From positions 1 to 40,478 of IMG/VR virus record IMGVR_UViG_3300034061_005821: a DNA stretch of 40,478 nt. The stretch is one strand, 5' to 3'. Origin of the DNA: a virus. Positions within the stretch are counted from its first letter, which is position 1. Every line of letters begins with the position of its first letter. Positions 14,462 to 23,430 of the stretch are shown one piece after another. Made by a program: the position numbers and the translations under genes. The notes below the pieces were generated by a model. It did not search any database, was not told where the DNA came from, and worked only from the letters and a program-made list of their open reading frames with translations.

Positions 14462-17400
14462 CTAGAAACTACTTCTGGCGTTTATGTCGGCCGTTTCTTT
14501 GAAGGCATTGGAGAGGGCATGAAAGTTAATAGAAGGGTCTTTATCGGCTATTACGGCCAAATAGCTCGACTGTGCCTTTAATTCCTTCGCCATCTGTGCC
14601 ACTGCGTTTTCTAGTGCGGTGGTAGATAGGTTATTGCTTATGTGCGAAGCCTGCTGCACGCTTGCGGGCGATGCGAGGTTTACCATGCCAGCGGTGGTGC
14701 TCACGTTGGGGCCATTGCGGTAGAGGTTGCTGCGGAGCACCATGGTTACCAAGTCACGATTAGATATTCCGCCAAGCATGGCGTTTGAGTGCTTGTCTAT
14801 AATACGCTCGCCACGGTCGGCCATAATAGGTACTTTGTCGGTGCCTGACGGAAATATGCCTTTGGGGTCGAGGTATTCGGTACCAGCCGCAAACTTAGGT
14901 ATCGTAAAATCCCAGTCAAAGGTCGGTGGGCTTAGCTTTGTCCAGTCTATTTGCCCCAGCATATCTCTAATCATTATCAATCGACTAGCCATCTCGTTGT
15001 ATTGATCAGACGTTATCTTTCCCGCATTAAAAGCATCCAATGCCTTGGCCATCATGTCGTCATATCCTTTTGTCACCAAATCATTCAGTATCTTAAAACT
15101 CTCCGCTAGTGCTGCATCTTTGGCTTTCCCGAGTGCTATCAGCTTGTCATTATAGGCAGTGTTTATATCTGTCATAATAGCAAGGTGTGCCTGCTCTGCG
15201 GTTTCGGTCGCTGTCCTTTTTGTTGCTTCGGCTTGTGCTAGTGCTATGTTCTTGGCAGTGGTGCGGGCTATTTCGTCGGCGGCATGCTTTATGCTCAGTG
15301 CCTCAAGTGCTTCTCTGCCTTGTTGTATAATCAAATCCGTCGCAGAGTATTCCTTTCGTTTTTGGCCTTCGTTATTGATTACAAATGTCAGCTCTGTGGT
15401 TAGCCATGCTTCAAGTTTAGCAAGTTGGGCATCACGGGCTTCTGTGGCTCGGTTTATGCCATCTATCTCGGCCTGCGTCATGTCTGCGGTTATGGGCTTT
15501 ATTTGGCTCGCAAATGCCGCCATTATGCCCGCCTTTTTGCCCTCAAACTCATTGGTTAAGCTCAGCTTGGTGTCGTTATTGCTTACCAATGCCAGCAACT
15601 CATCGTTGGTCTGTCGTTGTATTCCAAGGCTCTGTGCATTAAATATTTGATTGGCGAGTTGCTGCTCTAGGTCAAACTTCTTGTTTATGTTCGCTACTGC
15701 TGCGTCATATTGCTGATTAATCTTGGTTAAAACATCAGAGTGTATCTTGTTTTGGTTGTCAATCTCTTGGCTGTATAGCTTATTTTCGTTCTCTACGGCT
15801 TTGGTAAAGTTTTTGTTTATGGCCTCTCCTATAGCTAACTCTTGCTTGATACGCCTATCGTAACTATCATAGTCGCCTAGGTCAAGCCTTACGGGTGGTA
15901 CTTCTGTTATTTTTATGAGGGTTTCATAAACTTTATTCATCCTATCAACATCGCTATCATTTAAGAATGAATCCGCTAATTTCATAAACTCCTCCCCTGC
16001 TGCTTTCATTTCTGCTCTCAGGTCAGCGAGTTTGGCCATCTGCAAATCATAAGCCGAAGATACCCAATTGTCCATAGCCCTAAACAATGTTCCAATACCG
16101 GCAATAGTAGCACCAAGTACATCACCACTCGCCAAACGCCCAAGTGCATTTAATGCATTTTCGCCAATATTTACCCATGCTTGTTTATTTCTCAGGATAG
16201 CCTTCTCCGTTTCGGTGTTGGCATATTGCATCTGCCTACCTAACTCATTTTGGTAAAGTCCGAAAATCTCGCTCGCTACTGTAGCGGCAGCATCTACGGC
16301 AAATAGCATAATGTCACGCTCACGCTGTATGGCTTGGGTTGCCTTTTCGAGGTTGTCTGCCCTTTGTTTTTCTACATCATTGTAGTATATCTGAATCCTT
16401 TTCTTTAAAGAATCGAGAGATACATTTACATTTCTTTGGTGTGTTTTTGCCTCATCATCTTTGGCTTTCGTGATGTTTTTTTCTATTTCTTTTATCGCCT
16501 CGCCAAATATCTTGTTTCTTTCATATCGTTCTTTTAGCTGTTGGGCTTCCAGTTCTTTTATGATCTGCATGTGTTCTTTAAAACTTTCCTGTTGGGCGTC
16601 AAAGAGTTCGTTAAACCGTTTCTCTTCTTCTTTCCTCAGTTCCTCCTTTTCCTTATTTGCTTTCTTTTCGGCGGCGGTACGGTTTTTGGCTTCTCCTTCG
16701 GTGTTGGCAGTCATTTCTTTTTGCCCTTTTTTCATATCATTCACGTGGCTATCCCAGTCTTTGCCTGTCTTCTTCATGTCGGCAGTGCTGTCTGTCCATA
16801 TTTTATTAAAGCCTTTGGATATCGCACCAAAATTATCTGTACCGTTTTTCTTGAGGTTATTCCAAGATATTTCTAGTTGTTTCGCTTCTGCTTTAGCTCC
16901 TTTAAAATCTCCTTGAAGTGCTTTGCCTACCATACTCGTAGCATTGCCCAATACACGATAAACATCTATCACACCCACCACCGCAGCTCTTAGTAGCTGA
17001 AATGGCACAAGCACGGAATATAACACTGTGCCTAGTATCTTAACGGCCTTGCCCATGTCAAAAACTTGCCCCTGTGCTTGTGGAAACATCTTAAAAAACA
17101 ATTCTTTACCTATATTCCACAAGCCACCAAATGTGTCTGCTACACTATCTACCAATACACCGAGCGGCCCTATTTTGTCTATAAAATCACCAACAAACCC
17201 CACGCCTTTTACAAACAGATCGAGTATAAAGTGAAAGACTGGTTTTAGTTTTTCACCGAATTGTACGGTCACAAAGTCTATTTTGTCACCCAAATTACTC
17301 TGTTTGCCCGATAACTTATCTGACACTTCGCTCGTTACACCCGCCACTCCGTTATATTCGCCCATGGCCACTATAGCTTCATAGATGGCTTGTTCGTTGT

Positions 17401-18268
17401 TTTTTACGTTGGTGGTTTGTCCTTTAAAACTCAGGCTTACATTATCGCCTTCTTTCTTCATTTTAATACCAAACTCCTTTAGCCTTTCGCCTTCGCCCAT
17501 CTGAGCATCTAGCACGGCTTCTGTGAGTTGGTCAAAGTCCTTACCTTGGCTAGCTGCAAGGTCTGAGAGCTTCTTCATCTCTGCCGAGGTTGGCAATAGA
17601 CCTCTGTTTACCATTTTGTTAAACGAGCCCGTCATTTCGTCTAAGCTAAACGGCGTAGTGGCTGCTATTTCCTTTAGCATCTTAAGAGCTGCCGTGGCTT
17701 TTTCTTGGCTGCCGAGTGCGTTTTTAAGTACGGTTTCGTACTTTTCAAACTTGGCAGTAAGGTCAAACACCTGCATACCCACGTCCCACACTTGCTTGGC
17801 AAACTCTATCACCGCACCCGCCACAAAGGCTTTTTTGACTAGCCCTGCGTACTTTGTCCATGTCCCTTCCTGTGCTTTGGTGGTAGTGTCCAAGCCCCGC
17901 ACCTGCTGATTTATGTCAGCTATACGATCCCGCAGTGGCTCTATCTCCTTTAGCTTGTCTATCCATTCGGCCGAGCCTACTTTTAGCAGTTTGAGTTCTT
18001 GGTTTTTGCGTTTCATCAGGGCTTCAAGCTCCCGCATGCTGGCGTTTTGTACGTCTATGCCCTGGGTGGTTTTCTTAATTTCCTGTTGTATGTCTCGCTG
18101 TACTCGTGCCAGAGCTTTATACTCTTCGGTGTTTTTTTTGCCTTCCAGCTCCATTTCTTTTAGCTGGTCTTTCACATCTTTGGCCGAGGCATTGAGGGCA
18201 TCAAATGTTTTTAAGGCATCTTGTCCAAGTATCCGAATCTTAAGTTCGGCTATGTCGGTGAAGGTCAT
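14462..18268 (-). CDS. Tail tape measure protein
   Basis: 1268 residues, the longest gene in the window. The N-terminal third is a charged coiled coil (ASAKDVKDQLKEMELEGKK), followed by a region with TPFSLDEMTGSFNKM typical of phage tape measures. Two hydrophobic segments lie near residues 145-170 and 400-435, then long coiled coils. The C-terminus has the phage motif VPIMADRGERIIDKHSNAMLGG. It sets tail length and is threaded through the tail tube; the size predicts a long, non-contractile tail, consistent with no sheath gene being seen. It follows a terminator and a late-type promoter box about 150 bases upstream. Confidence 0.85.
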   Translation of the reverse strand: MTFTDIAELKIRILGQDALKTFDALNASAKDVKDQLKEMELEGKKNTEEYKALARVQRDIQQEIKKTTQGIDVQNASMRELEALMKRKNQELKLLKVGSAEWIDKLKEIEPLRDRIADINQQVRGLDTTTKAQEGTWTKYAGLVKKAFVAGAVIEFAKQVWDVGMQVFDLTAKFEKYETVLKNALGSQEKATAALKMLKEIAATTPFSLDEMTGSFNKMVNRGLLPTSAEMKKLSDLAASQGKDFDQLTEAVLDAQMGEGERLKEFGIKMKKEGDNVSLSFKGQTTNVKNNEQAIYEAIVAMGEYNGVAGVTSEVSDKLSGKQSNLGDKIDFVTVQFGEKLKPVFHFILDLFVKGVGFVGDFIDKIGPLGVLVDSVADTFGGLWNIGKELFFKMFPQAQGQVFDMGKAVKILGTVLYSVLVPFQLLRAAVVGVIDVYRVLGNATSMVGKALQGDFKGAKAEAKQLEISWNNLKKNGTDNFGAISKGFNKIWTDSTADMKKTGKDWDSHVNDMKKGQKEMTANTEGEAKNRTAAEKKANKEKEELRKEEEKRFNELFDAQQESFKEHMQIIKELEAQQLKERYERNKIFGEAIKEIEKNITKAKDDEAKTHQRNVNVSLDSLKKRIQIYYNDVEKQRADNLEKATQAIQRERDIMLFAVDAAATVASEIFGLYQNELGRQMQYANTETEKAILRNKQAWVNIGENALNALGRLASGDVLGATIAGIGTLFRAMDNWVSSAYDLQMAKLADLRAEMKAAGEEFMKLADSFLNDSDVDRMNKVYETLIKITEVPPVRLDLGDYDSYDRRIKQELAIGEAINKNFTKAVENENKLYSQEIDNQNKIHSDVLTKINQQYDAAVANINKKFDLEQQLANQIFNAQSLGIQRQTNDELLALVSNNDTKLSLTNEFEGKKAGIMAAFASQIKPITADMTQAEIDGINRATEARDAQLAKLEAWLTTELTFVINNEGQKRKEYSATDLIIQQGREALEALSIKHAADEIARTTAKNIALAQAEATKRTATETAEQAHLAIMTDINTAYNDKLIALGKAKDAALAESFKILNDLVTKGYDDMMAKALDAFNAGKITSDQYNEMASRLIMIRDMLGQIDWTKLSPPTFDWDFTIPKFAAGTEYLDPKGIFPSGTDKVPIMADRGERIIDKHSNAMLGGISNRDLVTMVLRSNLYRNGPNVSTTAGMVNLASPASVQQASHISNNLSTTALENAVAQMAKELKAQSSYLAVIADKDPSINFHALSNAFKETADINARSSF

Positions 18269-18319
18269 ATTGATTTATGATTTATGAGTTTTGAGTTATG
18301 AGTTTTGAGGTTTTGAAAC

Positions 18320-18349
18320 AAAAAAAGCGTCGGAGTCCGTCGCTTTTTT
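18320..18349 (-). terminator. Terminator or attenuator upstream of the tape measure gene
   Basis: GCGACGGA and TCCGACGC-like arms form a stem with one mismatch, flanked by A and T runs on both sides. It lies between promoter box A (18411-18454) and the tape measure start, so transcripts from that promoter should stop after about 85 bases unless they read through. Confidence 0.65.
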
Positions 18350-18410
18350 GCATTCATCATTTCTTAACCTTTAATTTAACTATGAAAAAAAGACTTCCAC
18401 TTGTTGGCCT

Positions 18411-18454
18411 GCAAGGTGGCGGTGTTTTGGGTTAGTTTCAAGTTTCTTTTTTCT
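18411..18454 (-). promoter_or_regulatory. Late promoter box A
   Basis: Contains the 19-bp sequence AGAAAAAAGAAACTTGAAA found identically at three other late sites. Its TTG lies 19 bases from CCACCTTGC, a weaker version of the TAnnnTTGC -7 element. Unlike the other copies, no start codon of a real gene follows at once; the next gene is the tape measure, beyond a terminator. Confidence 0.6.
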
Positions 18455-18458
18455 TTAG

Positions 18459-18502
18459 AGCCGCAATGCACTTCGACAAGCTCAGTGTGACACATTGCGG
18501 CT
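18459..18502. repeat. Palindromic element with nested insert
   Basis: The outer arms AGCCGCAATG and CATTGCGGCT match the plain 20-bp palindrome seen elsewhere. Exactly at its centre lies a second inverted repeat, CACTTCGACAAGCTCAGTG, followed by TGACA. The TTTACG flank follows as in other copies. It lies between the 174-residue gene and promoter box A. Confidence 0.75.
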
Positions 18503-18529
18503 TTACGTTTCGCATCGGCTCACTGAGTG

Positions 18530-19054
18530 CTACCCGCCTATCAATGCAGCTTTAATCGCATCTAGGCCTTCCTCGGCATTGATGGATTGTATGTCTCTTC
18601 TGATTTTGTTGAACAATAACATCTTGGTGCTGTTGTACACCCTTTTGTTTTTTTGGTGATTTACGGTCAGGTTTTGGCGGCGGCTCTTTAATATGGCCCA
18701 TGCTATTTTACTTTCAGCGTTGGCTATGCCTGATGGGCTACCCTCTCGCCCGCTCACGTAAGCAAAGCTATTGATTCCGACTTTCTTCACAAACTTAACA
18801 ATGGCCTCGGTGTTGGTGTAGCCATTGTAGGTGAGTGTCTTCATGTCTTTGTAACGCATATACTCCCTAAACTCAAACACTATCTCAGGCTCGTAGCGGT
18901 TGGCCAAGCCTTTGGTTATTTCGGCCACGGAGTTGATCAACTCTCCCGTGAGTTCTACCCCTGCCCTTTCCAATGCGTTTTTTAGCAAGGTACGGCCATA
19001 TACCGCACCTTCTGCCAAAACGTTGTTAATCTTTTGTTGCCGTTCGTCGCTCAT
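18530..19054 (-). CDS. Unknown tail-region protein, 174 aa
   Basis: A basic, helical protein (NVLAEGAVYGRTLLKNALERAGVELTGELINSVAEITKG, shortened here to its first helix NVLAEGAVYGRTLLKNALER). It sits between the large DUF5977 tail protein and the tape measure gene, three bases after the former. The position suggests a tail assembly or tape-measure chaperone role, but the family is not recognised. Its stop lies 28 bases before a palindromic element. Confidence 0.6.
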   Translation of the reverse strand: MSDERQQKINNVLAEGAVYGRTLLKNALERAGVELTGELINSVAEITKGLANRYEPEIVFEFREYMRYKDMKTLTYNGYTNTEAIVKFVKKVGINSFAYVSGREGSPSGIANAESKIAWAILKSRRQNLTVNHQKNKRVYNSTKMLLFNKIRRDIQSINAEEGLDAIKAALIGG

Positions 19055-19057
19055 GAT

Positions 19058-21118
19058 TTAGGTAAATATGATGTACCATTTGTCACCATTCGCTGGTATG
19101 GCAGGAAATGCAATAGCTTGAGAAAAATCTTTTGCATCTACGGCGGAACCCACCTGTAGTCCGTTTCTGTAAAAACGAACCGTTCTATTGGCTGCCGTGG
19201 CTGGTAGCTCATCGTTGTAGGCATGTACTTGATAATTACCGCCTGCTATAACGGGGTAATGTCTATCGTTGCGGTCAGCTGCAAACGTAAACACGTCGGT
19301 TTGATCTACCTGATAAGTTGGGCCATTAAACCACATGTTGCCCGGGCGATAACTGGCCGTTGTATTGAGGCTTATACCCGTCAAAGCCATTGCTGAAGGA
19401 TTACCCACCACCAACCGCAGCCACCACCTACCTGTTGGTATAGTACCCGGATTGTACACGCCTACCGTATTACATGGGCCATTGGCATTGGCATAGGTTT
19501 GGGTGTCAAGCGATTTGGCAAAGTTCTCAGCCTTGGCATTGGCATCTAATTGGCTGATGGTGCTACCGTATTCTAATGCAGGCACGCTGATAGTCGCAAA
19601 ATCACCCACAAGCCCAGTAGCACAAGTGGCGTTTTGAAAACTCCCCTTCATACTAAAAGCTGCTGATCTAAACGGCGTATTGGCCAATGCACAGATGGCT
19701 TGGGCTATGGGCGGTATATAACCCGCTTCGCCCTCTATGTTGTCCTTGGTTTCTATCGGCAGCACTGCCACGCCTGCGGTGGTAAATTTCTGTAAGCGTG
19801 ACACTTCAAATATACCGTTGTACTTGCCCTTGGCATCTAGTTGACATGCACCTGCTATGGGCTGCCAACTGAAATTCGTAGCCGATGGCAATTTGTCTTG
19901 TGGCAGATTGCTGAAGGCTGAATCGGTGTAGGCCTTACCCACCGATAGCGTAAATCCTACCTCATCCTGTGCATCGGTACTTCGCAGAATGTTTTTTGGC
20001 TGAGAAACTGGCACAAAACTAATTTTCCCCGCCGAGCTGCTCACATACATAGCGAGGTTATAAGTATGCACCAAATCCGCCAAGTACGCCGACTCTGACA
20101 AGTGCAACAAGCGGGTGTTTAATTCAAACACTTGCTGACTCTGTACCTTGCTCACAATTTCTTCGGGCTTTATGGCTTCAAAACTAAACCCACGAAACGC
20201 CTGTGCCGTAGTTGATTGGTTATTAATTACGCTTGCGTTTTCTCCGTAACAATCTACCACATCCAAGCCTCCTAGGCTATTTTCAAAAATAAGCGACACC
20301 GAGCTTGGCATTTGGTGCCGATCTATGGTGTACTTAACCGCCTGCGTGTATATAACATTGTTAAACATGTCTCTTAATACTACCGTGTAGCTTTTGAGGT
20401 TGGTTGGGTTTAACTTGGCTGTGTCTGTCGGACTACAAACCACCGAGGCTCCACAAGGAAAATGATACAATCTGCCCGGGCGTGGTTTTATCCTGAAGAT
20501 TGTTTTTGTAGCGGTGGTGCCATTAATGTAAGTTCCTACTACTTGCATTTGCATCTCGGTTATAACCTCGGGGCTATTGTATAGCCAACTCAAAAAATCT
20601 ATTCCCCCTCCTGCCATGTTGCGATCTAGTGGCTTGTAGCTCAAATACCCCTTGGCCGCCAGTATGTCATTATAAACACGGGTGCGGTTAGCTTCATAGT
20701 GTTCGGTACTTAAGCCTGCCCATATTGCCGTAGCGGTTGCCGTAGTAGCAAGCGTGGTTGTGGTGGGTGCTACACCTACGGGTTCTTGTATCACATAAGT
20801 TTTGCAAAAGTAATCTATCGTTTTGCCGTTGGCCAACATTGGTGAAAGGCTCGTAATGTCACACCCAAACGAAGATTCCAAATTGGCAAAAATAATATCG
20901 GAGATGTCAAAACTTGCACCAGGATACAGCGTGCTGCTGCCGTTAACTATGGCGGGTTCTTCATATCCGTAGAGGGTAGCCTCTAGTACGCCTACGTTGT
21001 TTTGCAATATAAACACCTCTACCTTGTAGCGAAGTGTCTCACGTGCGGGTATGCCTGCCACATTGTGGGCGGGTATGTTTACTATAATCGGATTGCGGGC
21101 TAGGGTAAACTGTTTCAT
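19058..21118 (-). CDS. Large tail protein with a DUF5977-type domain
   Basis: 686 residues, mostly predicted beta strands with many Thr, Asn and Ala as in tail-tip and fibre proteins. Near residues 495-560 it contains a DUF5977-type repeat: FQNATCATGLVGDFATISVP, then STISQLDANAKAENFAKS and TYANANG. This domain occurs in Bacteroidota surface and phage proteins. The C-terminal 120 residues look like a separate beta domain (WWLRLVVGNPSAMALTGISL). Between endolysin and tape measure genes, it is likely a tail-tip or receptor-contact protein. It overlaps the endolysin stop by four bases. Confidence 0.7.
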   Translation of the reverse strand: MKQFTLARNPIIVNIPAHNVAGIPARETLRYKVEVFILQNNVGVLEATLYGYEEPAIVNGSSTLYPGASFDISDIIFANLESSFGCDITSLSPMLANGKTIDYFCKTYVIQEPVGVAPTTTTLATTATATAIWAGLSTEHYEANRTRVYNDILAAKGYLSYKPLDRNMAGGGIDFLSWLYNSPEVITEMQMQVVGTYINGTTATKTIFRIKPRPGRLYHFPCGASVVCSPTDTAKLNPTNLKSYTVVLRDMFNNVIYTQAVKYTIDRHQMPSSVSLIFENSLGGLDVVDCYGENASVINNQSTTAQAFRGFSFEAIKPEEIVSKVQSQQVFELNTRLLHLSESAYLADLVHTYNLAMYVSSSAGKISFVPVSQPKNILRSTDAQDEVGFTLSVGKAYTDSAFSNLPQDKLPSATNFSWQPIAGACQLDAKGKYNGIFEVSRLQKFTTAGVAVLPIETKDNIEGEAGYIPPIAQAICALANTPFRSAAFSMKGSFQNATCATGLVGDFATISVPALEYGSTISQLDANAKAENFAKSLDTQTYANANGPCNTVGVYNPGTIPTGRWWLRLVVGNPSAMALTGISLNTTASYRPGNMWFNGPTYQVDQTDVFTFAADRNDRHYPVIAGGNYQVHAYNDELPATAANRTVRFYRNGLQVGSAVDAKDFSQAIAFPAIPANGDKWYIIFT

Positions 21119-21642
21119 GCTTCGGTGGTGCTTTCGGCTATATTGGAGTTAATTTTCATTGCTATTGCGGTGCTTGGCCTTATCCTGTAGTTCGGTTGGC
21201 GAATGGCAACCAGTCGGTGTTTAGATATCTTGGTAATATTCACGGCGTCTGATTGATTGCCACCTAACACATAATATGAGGTTTCGTTTTCGCCTACATA
21301 GAAACCAACATGACCGCCTCCCTTGCGTGCAAAAACCAGAATATCTCCCACACTGGCAGTTTTTGAAGGTTCCCCCCATTCTGCCCAATCTCTTGCACGG
21401 AGATAGTTGGTCACGGGTGCACGGCCTGTGCGTAGCACTACCACCGCCACAAACAGTCCGCACCAGGGGATAGAATCTTGGGTGTACCAAGCGTTTGCAC
21501 GGTCGCCGATTTCTTTTTGCCAATCAATAATAACCGAGTTGTTTTTGGGTCCTGGTGTTTCTACCACACCTATTAGCTTGACGGCCTCTTGTATCGTTCG
21601 TGGCATATCAGGCGAAAGGAGGAATTTAAATTCTGGTTTCAT
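21115..21642 (-). CDS. Endolysin, TIGR02594-type NlpC/P60-CHAP-like hydrolase
   Basis: 175 residues with the layout of the TIGR02594 family of papain-like peptidoglycan hydrolases: an N-terminal helix ending GVVETPGPKNN, catalytic cysteine C61 in WCGLFVAVVV, then ASVGDILVFARKGGGHVGFYVG with H111, and VLGGNQSDAVN. It should cleave peptide bonds in host peptidoglycan at lysis. There is no signal peptide, so it needs a holin. It lies downstream of an Rz-like gene, giving a partial lysis cassette, with the holin candidate far upstream near 38.7 kb. Confidence 0.82.
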   Translation of the reverse strand: MKPEFKFLLSPDMPRTIQEAVKLIGVVETPGPKNNSVIIDWQKEIGDRANAWYTQDSIPWCGLFVAVVVLRTGRAPVTNYLRARDWAEWGEPSKTASVGDILVFARKGGGHVGFYVGENETSYYVLGGNQSDAVNITKISKHRLVAIRQPNYRIRPSTAIAMKINSNIAESTTEA

Positions 21643-21702
21643 GTAACTTATGTGTTAATATCTGTATTAAAACCCATGCTATACCTACAAGGCATTGCCG
21701 AT

Positions 21703-22053
21703 TTACGGGATTCTTTCAAGTTTTTCTTTGCCAAAAACATTGACTCTGTACCGAAACAGTCCTGCTTTCAGTTCTGTGTTTTCTTTTCTCACCGCTTTGT
21801 TTTCGTTACGAAAAGATTGAACCACAGCTTGTAGGCTTTTTAGCATTTCGGCGTGGTTAGTGCTGTCTGTAACCGCCTGTGCTTTTAACCTTACCACTAC
21901 CGTATTGAGCGAGTCCTTAATCGCTTTGTCGGTTTTGATGGTCATTTTTGCTTCTTTCAGGTCAGCTTTTGTGGCTGATAGCCTAACCTGTAATGTGGCC
22001 GCATATAATACGAATATGCCTATGGCCGCTAAGATGATGTTTTTTAGACTCAT
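21703..22053 (-). CDS. Rz-like inner-membrane spanin candidate
   Basis: 116 residues: an N-terminal signal anchor (NIILAAIGIFVLYAATLQV) followed by a long charged coiled coil (KADLKEAKMTIKTDKAIKDS, QSFRNENKAVRKENTELKAG). This is the shape of an inner-membrane spanin, which links inner and outer membranes and acts last in lysis of Gram-negative hosts. It is followed directly by the endolysin gene. No outer-membrane lipoprotein partner (Rz1) is visible nearby. Confidence 0.65.
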   Translation of the reverse strand: MSLKNIILAAIGIFVLYAATLQVRLSATKADLKEAKMTIKTDKAIKDSLNTVVVRLKAQAVTDSTNHAEMLKSLQAVVQSFRNENKAVRKENTELKAGLFRYRVNVFGKEKLERIP

Positions 22054-22082
22054 TATTATTTTTGTTTATTGGTTACTCTGTG

Positions 22083-22154
22083 AGCCGTAATGCATGGCGG
22101 CTTTACTACTGCCTTGAGTCGGAACTCATTGCAGAGCCGCAATGCATTGCGGCT
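22083..22154. repeat. Two palindromic elements
   Basis: A degenerate copy (AGCCGTAATGCATGGCGGCT, 22083-22102) and a perfect copy (22135-22154) are separated by 32 bases. The TTTACG flank of the second copy supplies the stop codon of the 165-residue gene at 22155. Confidence 0.8.
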
Positions 22155-22628
22155 TTACGATACGTGATGTATCGTGGTGGTTTGGAGTGACAGTGAAAGT
22201 TCAGCACGCCATCCTATCAGGGTGCCTGTTCGCACAAACGCACGGCTTATGGCTTCCTCCTTGCCTATTTTGAACTCTACAATCGCTCTTTCTCGCTCTA
22301 GTTTATAGAGCATTGCCACCACCTTGTCCAGTTTAGCGTGTGCTGCTGCATAAGTTTCTTCTATAGCCACATAGTCCGCTGTGGCCTCGAGCTGAACAAT
22401 AAGCCACACCGCCGTGTTGAACTTATTGATGTAAAGATTGGTGCGGTTTCTGTCTGGCGAAATCTCAGGCTCATCTAGCCACAATAAGGGCACTGCAAAG
22501 TCTGGGTCTGACTGCATCCGCTCCTCTACCAAAAACACCTCACCGTATGCAAAATACTGTAAGTCCGTTTCTGCCTCAGCGTGGTCTTTAAATATCTTAA
22601 TGAAGTTCTCTAGTGTTCCTTGTATCAT
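22155..22628 (-). CDS. Unknown late protein, about 157 aa
   Basis: A soluble alpha/beta protein of the portal-to-tail region, plausibly a head-completion or tail-terminator type protein (IKFKDHAEAETDLQYFAYGE, LYINKFNTAVWLIVQ, RTGTLIGWRAELSLSLQ). The frame is open to 22652, but that longer form begins with a TTG inside a palindromic element, so MIQGTLENFIK at 22628 is the real start. The stop codon TAA is provided by the flank of the next palindromic element. Family not recognised. Confidence 0.65.
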   Translation of the reverse strand: MIQGTLENFIKIFKDHAEAETDLQYFAYGEVFLVEERMQSDPDFAVPLLWLDEPEISPDRNRTNLYINKFNTAVWLIVQLEATADYVAIEETYAAAHAKLDKVVAMLYKLERERAIVEFKIGKEEAISRAFVRTGTLIGWRAELSLSLQTTTIHHVS

Positions 22629-22644
22629 ATAATAATGGCTATTG

Positions 22645-22664
22645 AGCCGCAATGCATTGCGGTT
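22645..22664. repeat. Palindromic element
   Basis: AGCCGCAATGCATTGCGGTT, a one-mismatch copy located between the stop of the 251-residue gene and the start of the next gene. Confidence 0.8.
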
Positions 22665-22674
22665 GTACTATAAA

Positions 22675-23430
22675 TTATGTTTTAGATTGTCGTTGCTGTT
22701 CGGCTTTCACTTTGATCGCCTGATGCTTTAAGTACATAAATAAAGTATGCACCGGTAAGGCTGACACCTTATCGAAGTCGCCAAAGGTGTGGTTAGCTGC
22801 TATCTCTTCCAGCATGGCTATGCAGCCTTCGCCGTTCTGATATAGGTTAGTTCCTTCGTTGCCACCGCTAAAAACGTCAGGATACATCCGCATTACTTTC
22901 TCTAGGCTATCGGCGTAATAGTCTGCCAAGTACATTGCCAATTGTGGCTGCTTGGTGATAATACGAGCCGCTATAGCGTATCTGCTTTCATCTGATAGTC
23001 GCCACCATGCACCACGAAAAGTATGACCTATGTATTGGCTCTTCAGTTTGAGTACAAGATTGGCAGCTTGTTTATTTTCTATGGCTCCATTAGACATGAT
23101 AAGAAACACGGTAGCCATGGCATAATCTAAAGCCGCCAAATCTGCTAAGTGTTCTTTTAGCAGTTTGATGCGTACAAACGGCAACTTCCAGCTCACAAAC
23201 CACAAGTTATGGTATCTAAAATGCGGCTTGGTCAACGGCTGCAATAAGTCCTGTATAATCTGCTCCGATTCCACATTTATTACTGCTTGTGACTCTTTGG
23301 CGACTTTAGGATATAGTTTCTTAAATATTACCTTCAGTATCTCCAATATCATCACTGGATCAGCTTCACGGCTCTTGATGTACATCAGCCACGGGTATAT
23401 ACTCAATATTTTGGTTTTAGATAAATGCAT
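22675..23430 (-). CDS. Unknown late protein, 251 aa
   Basis: A mainly helical protein (FRYHNLWFVSWKLPFVRIKLL, shortened to NLWFVSWKLPFVRIKLL; LDYAMATVFLIMSNGAIENK; GAWWRLSDESRYAIAARII). It starts 14 bases before the stop of the DUF6712-like gene, which implies coupling. The position between connector-type and tail-type genes suggests a head-tail joining or assembly factor, without any motif to confirm it. Confidence 0.6.
   Translation of the reverse strand: MHLSKTKILSIYPWLMYIKSREADPVMILEILKVIFKKLYPKVAKESQAVINVESEQIIQDLLQPLTKPHFRYHNLWFVSWKLPFVRIKLLKEHLADLAALDYAMATVFLIMSNGAIENKQAANLVLKLKSQYIGHTFRGAWWRLSDESRYAIAARIITKQPQLAMYLADYYADSLEKVMRMYPDVFSGGNEGTNLYQNGEGCIAMLEEIAANHTFGDFDKVSALPVHTLFMYLKHQAIKVKAEQQRQSKT

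Noticed and set aside
15159-15650. Plus-strand frames opposite the tape measure gene
   Set aside because: Ser/Ala/Phe-rich shadow of the coiled-coil gene on the other strand, with no independent evidence.
18382-18435. Plus-strand frame MKKRLPLVGLQGGGVLG resembling a short peptide precursor
   Set aside because: Only 17 codons, antisense to late promoter A, with no processing or export genes beside it.
22629-22652. Longer N-termini for the 165- and 348-residue products (starts at 22652 and 24463)
   Set aside because: Both begin at TTG inside a palindromic element, which would put repeat sequence at the N-terminus; normal ATG codons follow within 8-10 codons.
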